The notes beneath the pieces were generated by a model. The model saw only the letters and a program-made list of their open reading frames with translations, was not told the origin of the DNA and searched no databases. Shown here piece by piece: positions 43,112 to 50,641 of a stretch of 54,275 bases of DNA (its first letter is position 1; every line of letters begins with the position of its first letter). The stretch comes from Flavobacteriales bacterium (GTDB lineage: Bacteria > Bacteroidota > Bacteroidia > Flavobacteriales_D > Sanyastnellaceae): positions 1-54,275 of the forward strand of contig CANEVR010000011.1 in the NCBI GenBank assembly GCA_947442505.1, in the 5' to 3' direction. A program made the translations under genes and the position numbers.

Positions 43112-43493
43112 TTCAGAACCGTTTGTTTTAAACAACAACGAGGAAAACGTTCATGCTTTTTTGAACGACATGAACAATTTCCAACAGTTCCTTCCTGCCG
43201 ATTGCACGGACTGGTCCAATGATGCTGACAGTTGTCAATTCAAAATCAAGTCATCGATTGATTTGAAGATTCGGAAAAAAATCATTTCGCCAAACGAAAT
43301 TCACTTCATCACAGAAAACAATCCGTTGTTGCCTGCGACCATTGTTTTCCAATCTTCAGCTTCGGGAAATGCAACATCAGCGCAGATTTTCATTAAAGCC
43401 AATGTCAATTTTCTGATGGCCGGAATGATTAAGCCCATTTTGGAAAACCTCATGCACAATTTCCAAAAGCAGCTTCAAGCGCATTTTGCCTAG
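43101..43493 (+). CDS. SRPBCC-like protein downstream of pyrE
   Basis: A 130-residue protein with the alternating strand pattern and long C-terminal helix of SRPBCC/START ligand-binding domains: NNFQQFLPAD, SCQFKIKSSIDLKIRKKI, TIVFQSSASGNATSAQIFI, ANVNFLMAGMIKPILENLMH. It overlaps the end of pyrE by 11 bases, showing operon structure. Function unknown; a lipid or hydrophobic ligand is likely by fold. Its stop is 4 bases into the convergent nitroreductase gene. Confidence 0.8.
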   Translation: MEINSEPFVLNNNEENVHAFLNDMNNFQQFLPADCTDWSNDADSCQFKIKSSIDLKIRKKIISPNEIHFITENNPLLPATIVFQSSASGNATSAQIFIKANVNFLMAGMIKPILENLMHNFQKQLQAHFA

Positions 43494-44215
43494 TCAACTT
43501 GCTTGATCATTTCCGCCAAAGGAATTCTGAAGCGTTCGCCATAAATGCCTTCAGGAATGCGTTTGCCACAAGAGATGACCATGTTGATCTCCGCCTTGGA
43601 AGGCAATTGCAACAACTTCTTCAAACGCTTGCTATCCATACCTTCCACCGGACAGGTATCATGACCTGCTGCAGACATGGACAACATAAAAGTTTGCGCC
43701 GCCAATGCTGCGCTCTTGTGGACAACAATGCGCATGTCTGTTCCTGTAACCTGTCGAACCATTGGTCTTTTGAAGCCTGCTATTGTCACAAAAATCTTCT
43801 TCATCAATCCGCGAAACCCTAAAAAGTCATTGTTGTACAACAAGGGCATTAGTTTGCTATAATATTTCAAAGCGCTTTGCCCTCTGAAACTGGGACGATC
43901 ACCATGCACACTTTTGACATGGTTCAAGTTGGCTTCAGCGCGGGATTTCCAAAGATCGGGACGTGCGACAACAACAACAATCTCTTTGGCCGTCTCTGTG
44001 GTATTTTGTCCCAAACAACAAAATGAAACTTCTTTGATTTTCTCGGCTGAACTCACGCGATACATCTCCCACAATTGCATATTGCTGCTAGAAGGCGCCA
44101 ACTGAGCGCGTTCCAGACTGCGGGTCACTGCATCTGGATTGTAATCGGTTGAATGGTATTTTCGCACCGCACGGCGTGTGCGAACGATTTCGTCAAAAGT
44201 CATTGTATGATTCAT
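43490..44215 (-). CDS. Nitroreductase family protein
   Basis: A 241-residue FMN-dependent oxidoreductase: VRTRRAVRKYHSTDYNPDAV (N-terminal FMN phosphate motif, R-R-S/A-x-R), LAPSSSNMQLWEMYRV, AALAAQTFMLSMSAAGHDTCPVEG and CGKRIPEGIYGERFRIPLAEM. Such proteins reduce nitro compounds, quinones or flavins with NAD(P)H. ATG at 44215 is preferred since it sits just beyond the upstream acyltransferase stop; the start at 44230 would overlap it by 14 bases, and 44203 is possible. Followed by convergent pyrE-SRPBCC. Confidence 0.92.
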   Translation of the reverse strand: MNHTMTFDEIVRTRRAVRKYHSTDYNPDAVTRSLERAQLAPSSSNMQLWEMYRVSSAEKIKEVSFCCLGQNTTETAKEIVVVVARPDLWKSRAEANLNHVKSVHGDRPSFRGQSALKYYSKLMPLLYNNDFLGFRGLMKKIFVTIAGFKRPMVRQVTGTDMRIVVHKSAALAAQTFMLSMSAAGHDTCPVEGMDSKRLKKLLQLPSKAEINMVISCGKRIPEGIYGERFRIPLAEMIKQVD

Positions 44216-44216
44216 C

Positions 44217-45296
44217 TTAATTTCTTTCATCCCTCTTCTTCAACCAAAACCGTTCATGGTAATGATACAGGAGATGAGAGGCGGCAAAGGTAATCACCCA
44301 AAAAAGCAAATAGCGAAAAAACCATCCTGCGGATGAAACCGGCTGAAAGAAATGGTTCAGCAATGTGTATACAACGCCCAAATTCAACAAGTACATCGAG
44401 TAGGAAATTTTAGAGGTCCACTCTACCGCCTTTGCCCACCAGACCATCGGACGGGTTTGCCATTGATACAACAACGGAATCAGCATGGAAACCGCTAAAG
44501 GTTTGATGGAGAAAGAAAAAAACTTTTCGTAGATGCCGTTGGGGTCATTCATGCATTGCGCATCCAACAACAATAATCCAATACCCAAAACAAACAGAGG
44601 CTTGGCCCATTGGGAAAAAGCAGTATTGAAAAAACGGGAAACATAAACGGCCAACAAACCGAAAGCAATGGCATCCAATCGAAAAGCCACAACCTTTCTG
44701 CATTGCACATCCCAGGAATACCAGTCCAACGTCACATCGGACAACAGCACCCACCTCAACAAGAGAGGAGCCAAAAGCAGGGTGAACGATGCGGCAAGAA
44801 ACGCCGCTGACTTATTGAACAACCGAGACAAAAGCCACAAGACAAAAGGAAAGAGCAAGTAGAACCATTCCTCAACAGACAGGCTCCAACTTTCCCAGAA
44901 GAAACCTTGAAATCCTGAGAATAGATTTTGCGTGAAGAAAAAGAAATGGGCATCCACGCCATCCAGTGTATCATTGGACCAACCCAAAGCAACAATCAAA
45001 ATCTGCAACAGCAATACCAAGTAATAGTTGGGAAGGGTTCGGTACCAGCGGCGTTTCCAAAAATGAAGAATGGACATGAAGTTCCAAGGGGAAGGTCCAT
45101 CCAAAGACTTAAGAATAATGCCACCGATTAAAAAACCACTGAGCACAAAAAACAACTCAACACCATCGATGGTAGAGATGCTTGGCCAATTGAAAAAAAG
45201 ATCACCCGCCAACAATTTCGCATGCCCTTTCAGTACCAGCAGGATGGCGATGGCCCTTAAAACATCTAAACCAAAAACACGTTGCTGGATGTGCAT
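44217..45296 (-). CDS. Acyltransferase family 3 membrane protein (OafA/YrhL-like)
   Basis: A 359-residue protein with about ten membrane helices: LRAIAILLVLKGHAKLLAG holds the conserved H of motif R-x10-H, VELFFVLSGFLIGGII follows, then NYYLVLLLQILIVALGW, SLSVEEWFYLLFPFVLWL (acyltransferase EEW motif) and ISYSMYLLNLGVVYTLLNHFF. Members O-acetylate surface polysaccharides or peptidoglycan using acetyl-CoA. Its first ATG at 45296 is preceded by TACCTTTA (45301-45308), a one-mismatch -7 box 4 bases upstream. It and the nitroreductase are probably co-transcribed. Confidence 0.92.
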   Translation of the reverse strand: MHIQQRVFGLDVLRAIAILLVLKGHAKLLAGDLFFNWPSISTIDGVELFFVLSGFLIGGIILKSLDGPSPWNFMSILHFWKRRWYRTLPNYYLVLLLQILIVALGWSNDTLDGVDAHFFFFTQNLFSGFQGFFWESWSLSVEEWFYLLFPFVLWLLSRLFNKSAAFLAASFTLLLAPLLLRWVLLSDVTLDWYSWDVQCRKVVAFRLDAIAFGLLAVYVSRFFNTAFSQWAKPLFVLGIGLLLLDAQCMNDPNGIYEKFFSFSIKPLAVSMLIPLLYQWQTRPMVWWAKAVEWTSKISYSMYLLNLGVVYTLLNHFFQPVSSAGWFFRYLLFWVITFAASHLLYHYHERFWLKKRDERN

Positions 45297-45355
45297 GCAT
45301 TAAAGGTATAGAAATCCAATAAAGGAACCAAAATCAACACCCCAAGAAACAGTCA

Positions 45356-45766
45356 TTAAAATGCCAGTACACGTTCTGGACCAAGAAGAGGAATCTTGGA
45401 TCCCTTAAAATCTTTGATGTTTCTGGTAACGATTCCATCCAAGTTTCTGATGGAGTAAGCGCACTCCAGCTGCATGGCATCTTCCACATCTTTCCAACCT
45501 GACCTGAGAGAACGCACAATCATTTCATCATTCAATGCAATAACGCTGCTGTTTTCCATTAAAGCCAAAATGGCCATCCGCAATGGTTTTTCTTCACTGT
45601 ACTTCCGTAAAACGTAATAAACAGATGCTATAGAATGAGAGGAAACAAAAACCTTTATCCTACCCTGCTCTGCAGCTTCAAAAATTTGCTGCGCGTGATG
45701 AGCGAAGGGCAATCGACAAGCCAAAAAATCAATGAGAATATTGGCGTCTAAAAAATAGCGTTTCAT
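45356..45766 (-). CDS. PIN domain ribonuclease toxin
   Basis: A 136-residue type II toxin. The PIN fold is visible from RYFLDANILIDFLACRLPF (first Asp), the SSHSIASVYYVLRKYS helix, GWKDVEDAMQLECAYS (acidic pair) and DGIVTRNIKDFKGSKIPLLGP, where the last Asp lies in the TRN-xxDF motif. PIN toxins cleave RNA, often tRNA or mRNA, and are neutralised by a DNA-binding antitoxin. Starts at 45766 with a 4-base overlap (ATGA) onto the antitoxin stop. Confidence 0.9.
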   Translation of the reverse strand: MKRYFLDANILIDFLACRLPFAHHAQQIFEAAEQGRIKVFVSSHSIASVYYVLRKYSEEKPLRMAILALMENSSVIALNDEMIVRSLRSGWKDVEDAMQLECAYSIRNLDGIVTRNIKDFKGSKIPLLGPERVLAF

Positions 45767-45999
45767 TGATGTTTGGTTTTCAAGTAGGCATTGCATTCTG
45801 CTTTCTCATCAAAATTTTTGGGCAATTGAGCCACACCCATGTACTTTGAAATCCCTTCCTTTGCGGTGGAGTTAGGTTGATTAATCAATTCCGTCAAATA
45901 GGTTTCAATCAACGATGACAAACTCCGACCTGATGCTCGTGCAAAATCTTTGGCTTTAGATGCAATCTCTTCGTTGATGGATAAAGTAAGCTTGTACAT
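45763..45999 (-). CDS. Antitoxin, ribbon-helix-helix / DUF6364-like
   Basis: A 78-residue protein. MYKLTLSINEEIASKAKDFARASGRSLSSLIETYLTELI matches the N-terminal RHH-like helix-strand pattern of DUF6364 antitoxins (partly quoted: LTLSINEEIASKAKDFARAS). The C-terminal tail (YMGVAQLPKNFDEKAECNAYLKTKH) probably wraps the toxin. ATG 45999 is chosen over the 46056 start, which lies beyond the operator. It is first in the operon and should repress its own promoter through the inverted repeat at 46004-46032. Confidence 0.85.
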   Translation of the reverse strand: MYKLTLSINEEIASKAKDFARASGRSLSSLIETYLTELINQPNSTAKEGISKYMGVAQLPKNFDEKAECNAYLKTKHQ

Positions 46000-46003
46000 T
46001 TTG

Positions 46004-46032
46004 TTACGTATTATTTCATCAAATATACGTAA
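46004..46032 (-). promoter_or_regulatory. TA operon promoter and operator (inverted repeat over -7 box)
   Basis: TTACGTAT (46004-46011) and ATACGTAA (46025-46032) are perfect 8-base inverted arms separated by 13 bases. The -7 box, TATATTTG on the minus strand, lies at 46020-46027 and is partly covered by the right arm; a TTG at 46044-46046 (16-base spacer) may be the -33. This is the arrangement expected for autorepression by an RHH antitoxin. Confidence 0.7.
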
Positions 46033-46107
46033 ATTATTTGTAGCAAAATTTCTCATTTCATTTTTTTTGCAAAATTGCGGCTAAGCATGGTACGAAAAAA
46101 GAAATGC

Positions 46108-46257
46108 TTAACAGGCATATAACGGGCATATAAATGCAAATAATTCTATTGAAGTGAATTTGTGCTTATATCCCGAAACTGCAGAAAAGCTAATCGCAGT
46201 CTCCAAATCTAATTTTCCTTTTACCCAATTCTCGTATGTTATTCCCAACTTAGCCAT
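46108..46257 (-). CDS. Possible small ORF (49 residues), doubtful
   Basis: An ATG-started frame with 49 codons in the 375-base gap between the TA operon and the tRNAs. It starts MAKLGITYENWVKGKLDL and ends FICPLYAC. I do not recognise it. The first half is mildly hydrophilic with typical composition, which could be a remnant of a longer gene. No promoter is visible. May be chance. Confidence 0.25.
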   Translation of the reverse strand: MAKLGITYENWVKGKLDLETAISFSAVSGYKHKFTSIELFAFICPLYAC

Positions 46258-46328
46258 TGCATAAAAAAAATGAATAACTGCGGGTTTCGAAATTTGTTTG
46301 GAAAATGTTTAGAAAGTTGAGAAACAAA

Positions 46329-46359
46329 AAACCCTTGAATCTAAGAGAATCAAGGGTTT
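46329..46359 (-). terminator. Intrinsic terminator of tRNA-Leu
   Basis: On the minus strand AAACCCTTGA (46350-46359) and TCAAGGGTTT (46329-46338) form a 10-bp stem with an 11-base loop, followed by a T run (A tract 46325-46330). It lies 16 bases after the tRNA 3' end. Confidence 0.85.
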
Positions 46360-46374
46360 CTGCATTTAACTAAG

Positions 46375-46459
46375 TACCCCGGGCGGGACTTGAACCCGCA
46401 CGACCGCAATGGTCACAGGATTTTAAGTCCTGCGTGTCTACCGATTCCACCACCAGGGC
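46375..46459 (-). tRNA. tRNA-Leu (TAA)
   Basis: 85 bases, class II. Acceptor 5' GCCCTGG pairs with CCGGGGT through G-U wobbles; anticodon loop CTTAAAA contains TAA (reads UUA); a long variable arm (GACCATTGCGGTC) is typical of Leu; the T arm GCGGG-TTCAAGT-CCCGC is perfect. The 3' CCA is not encoded. Confidence 0.95.
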
Positions 46460-46483
46460 ATTTGGTTTTCGGCTATTAGATAT

Positions 46484-46509
46484 AAAAAATCCCGACTAGG
46501 TCGGGATTT
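46484..46509 (-). terminator. Intrinsic terminator between tRNA-Gly and tRNA-Leu
   Basis: AAATCCCGAC (46487-46496) and GTCGGGATTT (46500-46509) make a perfect 10-bp stem with a 3-base loop. On the minus strand the T run is the A tract 46484-46489. It would end a tRNA-Gly transcript before tRNA-Leu. Confidence 0.85.
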
Positions 46510-46515
46510 ACCTTG

Positions 46516-46588
46516 AGCGGGAGACGAGACTCGAACTCGCGACCCTAACCTTGGCAAGGTTATGCTCTACCAACTGAGCTACTCCCGC
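46516..46588 (-). tRNA. tRNA-Gly (GCC)
   Basis: 73 bases. Acceptor GCGGGAG/CTCCCGC, D arm AGCTCAGTTGGTAGAGC, anticodon loop TTGCCAA with anticodon GCC, T arm GCGAG-TTCGAGT-CTCGT. CCA is not encoded. Preceded by a strong promoter at 46609-46638. Confidence 0.96.
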
Positions 46589-46608
46589 TTAAAAGAACGT
46601 TTGGGATG

Positions 46609-46638
46609 CAAAAATACACTCAATTTCTATTTGCGCAA
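46609..46638 (-). promoter_or_regulatory. Promoter of tRNA-Gly
   Basis: On the minus strand TTG (46636-46638), a 19-base spacer, then TATTTTTG (46609-46616): a full match to the Bacteroidota TTG-N19-TAnnTTTG promoter. It lies just after the waaA stop, so the tRNAs do not depend on the upstream operon. Confidence 0.75.
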
Positions 46639-46646
46639 GTGTTTTT

Positions 46647-47918
46647 TCATCTTTTTTTCCCTTCCCATTTTTCCACTATGGTTTTCAATACTTTGTCCGT
46701 CGCTCCGGCTCCTCTCCTCACCAACTCTCGGGCATTCTTTCCCACTTCTTTGCCTTTCTCTGTATGCTCAATCCAATCCTCCAATTGTCGCTTTGCTTGC
46801 TGCATATCTTCTACTCTTGAACCTCCCCCGAGCTCGACCATCAACTTGGCCTCCATAAATCGTCCATCATTGGGTCCCCAAAGCACCGCACATCCATGGG
46901 CCGCGGGCTCCAAAATATTGTGTATTCCCTTTCCCCATCCTCCTCCAACAACTGCCATCTCCCCCAATCGATACAAACCACCCAAATCCCCCATAGTATT
47001 CAAAATCAATACCCGCTTCTCCAATCCCTTTCCTGTCTGTAGCATCTCCGTTGCCCGAACCGTCTCTCCCAAAAAACGCTGCTCAATGGATGCAATGCGA
47101 TGCTCTTCAATGTGGTGAGGCGCAATGACCCATTTGACATCGTTGTATTTTAATACCAAAGACTGAATCATGGTCTCTTCCTCTTCATAGGACGAACCCA
47201 ATACCACCACCCGATTTTGTCCTTTCCAATTCGCAAATTCAGTTTTCAAAACTGCCTCTTGTGCCACCTTCCAAACACGGTCATAACGCGTATCCCCACT
47301 CACCGTCCATTGATCTATTCCTATTCCTGACAACAACCGACCAGAGGCTTCGTCTTGTAAATGAAAGTCCCCTATGCGCTGCAAGATTCCTGACCAATAA
47401 ACTTTGAGCAACCCCGAAAAAAAACGATGCTGTGGTCGGAAAATAGCCGAAAATAAAATGACAGGAATACCTATTTCTTGCAGAATGCGGAGCATATTGG
47501 GCCAAACCTCATACTTCACAATGGCAACTGTACTGGGCCGCATTGCCTTTATAAAACTAGACATCGCTCGCGATGTATCTGCAGGCAAATAAAGAATCAA
47601 ATCTGCACCCGAATAATTCTTTCGCACCTCATAACCACTCGGGGAATAAAAAGTCAGCACCACCTTGGCGGTTGGATAGCGTGCTTTGAATTCCTCAATA
47701 ACTGGACGACCTTGCTCAAACTCACCCAAAGATGCGGCGTGGATCCAAAACACTTTCGCGTCCGGATTTTGCGCACGCCATTCTTCAATCATCGCAATGG
47801 AATGACGCTGTCCTTTGAACAATTGAGCGGCTTTTAAGGAAAACAGAGAGGCTAGGCCCAATAATATCTGATAGACTTTTAAGACAACACCCAAAATATG
47901 ATCCAAGACCACCATCAA
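46647..47918 (-). CDS. waaA: 3-deoxy-D-manno-octulosonic acid transferase
   Basis: A 423-residue membrane-associated GT30 enzyme that adds Kdo to lipid IVA in lipopolysaccharide assembly. After an N-terminal membrane helix (YQILLGLASLFSLKAAQLF) come WIHAASLGEFEQGRPVIEEF (catalytic Glu in the GEF motif; the family's conserved start), FYSPSGYEVRKNYSGADLILYLPAD and, at the end, GGGWGKGIHNILEPAAHG with donor-binding GxGKGIHN. Length is normal. It overlaps the outer membrane protein gene by 4 bases, ending an operon that starts at fabD. Confidence 0.96.
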   Translation of the reverse strand: MMVVLDHILGVVLKVYQILLGLASLFSLKAAQLFKGQRHSIAMIEEWRAQNPDAKVFWIHAASLGEFEQGRPVIEEFKARYPTAKVVLTFYSPSGYEVRKNYSGADLILYLPADTSRAMSSFIKAMRPSTVAIVKYEVWPNMLRILQEIGIPVILFSAIFRPQHRFFSGLLKVYWSGILQRIGDFHLQDEASGRLLSGIGIDQWTVSGDTRYDRVWKVAQEAVLKTEFANWKGQNRVVVLGSSYEEEETMIQSLVLKYNDVKWVIAPHHIEEHRIASIEQRFLGETVRATEMLQTGKGLEKRVLILNTMGDLGGLYRLGEMAVVGGGWGKGIHNILEPAAHGCAVLWGPNDGRFMEAKLMVELGGGSRVEDMQQAKRQLEDWIEHTEKGKEVGKNARELVRRGAGATDKVLKTIVEKWEGKKR

Positions 47919-48667
47919 TTCATGTAAAATTTATCTGGTGCGCGCCGGTACAAATGCAAAACCCAACCCAACTTCAATCCCACATATCCATCAGATCGCT
48001 TTCCTTGGTCCGCTTGCTGGGTATCGTAATTGTAGCCACGAACACTATGCGTTTGGCCTTGAATCCACTCTACTCCACCCACCAAATTAATCAACTTGTT
48101 GTTGCTCATGTAGAAGTAACCCAAGAAGACACGCCCCATGAATCCTGCTGTGAGTCTGTCATATCCTCGAATATAGTCACCCTGTAAGGCATTGATTTCA
48201 TGGCTTTGGTGCTCCAATCTGATTTTGTGTGTCATATAACCCAAACCCACTGTCGCCAAAAGGCCACTGTTCAAATTGGGGCCCAACTTATTGAACAAAT
48301 GTCCAGCCTCTAAACAAGCTGACCATCCCCTTTGCTGCACATAGACGATAGATGGTTGTCCCTGATTGTCCAGAATCTCTCCTTGATCGGTATACAAATT
48401 TTGCATCAAGCCGGCCTCGGTAACTTTATTTCCAAAATGATATTGGAATTGCGCTCCCCAATAGTGACTCTTTTTGTCTTTGATATCAAAGGCCATTCCC
48501 AAGGATCCGGATGGACCAAATCGTTTGGCCAAATCTGCCACCGGTGAATGGTGTCCGTACAAAATGGAAATGTGCGGATTAAACAACACACTGTCTCTCA
48601 CCTGATATTGAGCCTGCAACTGAGACACAAAAAAAATCAATCCCAAAACCAAATACAACTTCTTCAC
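47915..48667 (-). CDS. Hypothetical outer membrane beta-barrel protein
   Basis: A 250-residue exported protein with signal peptide (ends VSQLQAQ). The rest alternates aromatic strands (HYWGAQFQYHFGNKV, LLATVGLGYMTHKIRLEH, FMGRVFLGYFYMSNN, GYVGLKLGWVLHLYRR) suited to a small outer-membrane barrel. Family not identified. Overlaps by 4 bases both the response regulator gene upstream and waaA downstream, so it sits in the middle of a translationally coupled operon. Confidence 0.75.
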   Translation of the reverse strand: MKKLYLVLGLIFFVSQLQAQYQVRDSVLFNPHISILYGHHSPVADLAKRFGPSGSLGMAFDIKDKKSHYWGAQFQYHFGNKVTEAGLMQNLYTDQGEILDNQGQPSIVYVQQRGWSACLEAGHLFNKLGPNLNSGLLATVGLGYMTHKIRLEHQSHEINALQGDYIRGYDRLTAGFMGRVFLGYFYMSNNKLINLVGGVEWIQGQTHSVRGYNYDTQQADQGKRSDGYVGLKLGWVLHLYRRAPDKFYMN

Positions 48668-49356
48668 TGTACCACCAATTTAAATCCAACTCCGTGAATA
48701 TTGACTATTGATATGTTTTCATCTTGCGACAAATACTTTCGCAGACGCGTGATAAAAACATCCATGCTTCTTCCGACAAAGTAATTGTCATCTCCCCAAA
48801 CCATGTTGGACAAAAGTTCCCGCTCTAAAACTTGCCCCTGATGATCGACCAGTAACTTCAACAAATCCGCTTCCTTCTTGGTCAACTTTCGCTGCGATAT
48901 AGGACCAATCAACTCGAAATTTTTGAAATCAAACTGATACTTGCCAAGCGTCTGAATGGTCTGCGTCTTGGTCGAAAACTTCTCATTCCTTTTTAAGATG
49001 GCCTTGATTCTCAGAATCAACTCCTCACTAGAAAATGGTTTGGTGATGTAATCATCGCCACCCAATTGAAATCCTTTGATCTTGTCTTCTGACAAACCTT
49101 TGGCGGTTAAAAAAACAATGGGTATGGTTTCGTTGATTTTGCGAATATCCTCAGCCAATGAAAAACCATCCTTCTTGGGCATCATTACATCCAACAAACA
49201 GAGGTCGTAAGATTGCTTATTGAATTGCACCAATCCCTCTTTGCCATCTGTAGCCAAATGCACAACATACCCCTCCTCCTTCAAGGTGTCCTGAATGACA
49301 AAACCCAAGTTTCGATCATCCTCGACCAACAAGATATGTGGCAGTTGATTTTCCAT
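48664..49356 (-). CDS. OmpR-type response regulator
   Basis: A 230-residue two-component regulator. The receiver domain has the acidic pair D13/D14, phospho-acceptor D56 in LCLLDVMMP, T in FLTAKG and K in YITKPFSSEEL. The C-terminal winged-helix domain (LTKKEADLLKLLVDHQGQVLERELLSNMVWG, VFITRLRKYL) binds DNA. Partner kinase is next to it (13 bases). TATCTTTC, a one-mismatch -7 box 4 bases before the ATG (49361-49368), allows separate transcription. Confidence 0.96.
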   Translation of the reverse strand: MENQLPHILLVEDDRNLGFVIQDTLKEEGYVVHLATDGKEGLVQFNKQSYDLCLLDVMMPKKDGFSLAEDIRKINETIPIVFLTAKGLSEDKIKGFQLGGDDYITKPFSSEELILRIKAILKRNEKFSTKTQTIQTLGKYQFDFKNFELIGPISQRKLTKKEADLLKLLVDHQGQVLERELLSNMVWGDDNYFVGRSMDVFITRLRKYLSQDENISIVNIHGVGFKLVVQ

Positions 49357-49369
49357 GAACGAAAGATAA

Positions 49370-50641
49370 TCAATTTTTACTCAAGGGAAGTTCAAGTGTA
49401 AACACGGATCCTTTTCCCAATTCACTCTTTACAAAAATCTTCCCCTTCTGCGCTTTGAGCATGGTCTTTACATAGAACAATCCCAAGCCAAATCCTTTGA
49501 CATCATGAATATCACCGGTTGGAACACGATAAAACCGATCAAAGATCAATCGCTGTTGACGCCTATTGATACCAATTCCGTTGTCTTTAAAGTCTATACG
49601 AATACTATTCTTGGTGTTGTAGGTGCTGACTTGTATTTGCGGAACTTTATCCGTGTACTTGATGGCGTTGTCCATCAAATTGTAGATGATGTTGGAAATG
49701 TGGACGCGATCCGCCTTGATTCTGCCATTCTCCGCATCCAATGATAAATGCAAATGTCCTCCGACATCTTCCACCCGACCCAAATTGGCCTGATACGCAT
49801 CCCGAATGATTGCATGCACATCAAAACTTTCCCATTGGATATTTCTTTTTCGTGGTGTCAAAGAAGACAACTGCAAGACCTTCTCCAATTGATCTTTGAG
49901 ACGCTGGGTTTCTGTTTCGATGATGCCGATATAGGTGTTCATGCGTTCGACATCCAATCTGGTTTTGTCTTGCTTCAGCACCTCCGCGCTCAATTGAATG
50001 GTGGCCAAGGGCGTTTTGAGCTCATGGGTCATGTTGTTCACAAAATCATTGCGAATAGAACCCAAGCGTTTCTCCCGAAACAACACGCCGATGGTGTAGG
50101 CAAAAAAGACAAAAATGAGAAAGATGATGCCGGTGCTGTACATCCAGAAATCAATGCGCTTGAGCAGGTAAACATTTTTTTGCGGAAAGTAAAGACTAAG
50201 GTAATGGCCCTCTTCTGGAGAAGCTATCAATCCGCTTGGAATGTTTGCTTCCTTAAACAAACTATCAGAAAACAACCAACCACTGACTTCAAATTGTCCA
50301 GTAAAACAATCGTACAAACCATACTCCACTGGTTCCACCAATCCCTCTAAAATGAGTTCCTTCTCCAAAAGCGTTCGCAACAAAAAAGAATCAGGGGTAT
50401 GATTGATCACCACCAAAAAACGAGAATCATTGATTCGCTTGGCAGGAGTCAATAATGATTTATCATTCTCAATCAAATGAATTTTGGTCGCAACATCCGT
50501 CAAGGCAGTTGTCACCTTTGATTCAAAAACCCTTTCTTGTAATTGGTAGGCTTGACGCACCCAATAGACCTGACCTGCGGTGATCAATCCAAGAGAGATC
50601 ACCGCAATCAGAATAATAACAACGATACTTCTTTTAATCAT
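49370..50641 (-). CDS. Sensor histidine kinase
   Basis: A 423-residue membrane kinase: helix at about 7-25, a periplasmic domain of ~130 residues, helix at about 165-187 (YSTGIIFLIFVFFAYTIGVLF region), then HisKA with H206 in MTHELKTPLATIQ and a HATPase_c domain (LMDNAIKYTD N box, DNGIGI, FGLGLFYVK). Phosphorylates the adjacent OmpR-type regulator. The periplasmic sensor (TPDSFLLRTLLEKELILEGL) is not a named domain. Overlaps fabD by 4 bases, an unusual neighbour for a kinase. Confidence 0.96.
   Translation of the reverse strand: MIKRSIVVIILIAVISLGLITAGQVYWVRQAYQLQERVFESKVTTALTDVATKIHLIENDKSLLTPAKRINDSRFLVVINHTPDSFLLRTLLEKELILEGLVEPVEYGLYDCFTGQFEVSGWLFSDSLFKEANIPSGLIASPEEGHYLSLYFPQKNVYLLKRIDFWMYSTGIIFLIFVFFAYTIGVLFREKRLGSIRNDFVNNMTHELKTPLATIQLSAEVLKQDKTRLDVERMNTYIGIIETETQRLKDQLEKVLQLSSLTPRKRNIQWESFDVHAIIRDAYQANLGRVEDVGGHLHLSLDAENGRIKADRVHISNIIYNLMDNAIKYTDKVPQIQVSTYNTKNSIRIDFKDNGIGINRRQQRLIFDRFYRVPTGDIHDVKGFGLGLFYVKTMLKAQKGKIFVKSELGKGSVFTLELPLSKN

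Noticed and set aside
46375-46588. tRNA-based integration site (att) with a prophage or island
   Set aside because: No integrase, direct repeat of the tRNA 3' end or island gene content nearby; the gap contains only terminators and a doubtful small ORF.
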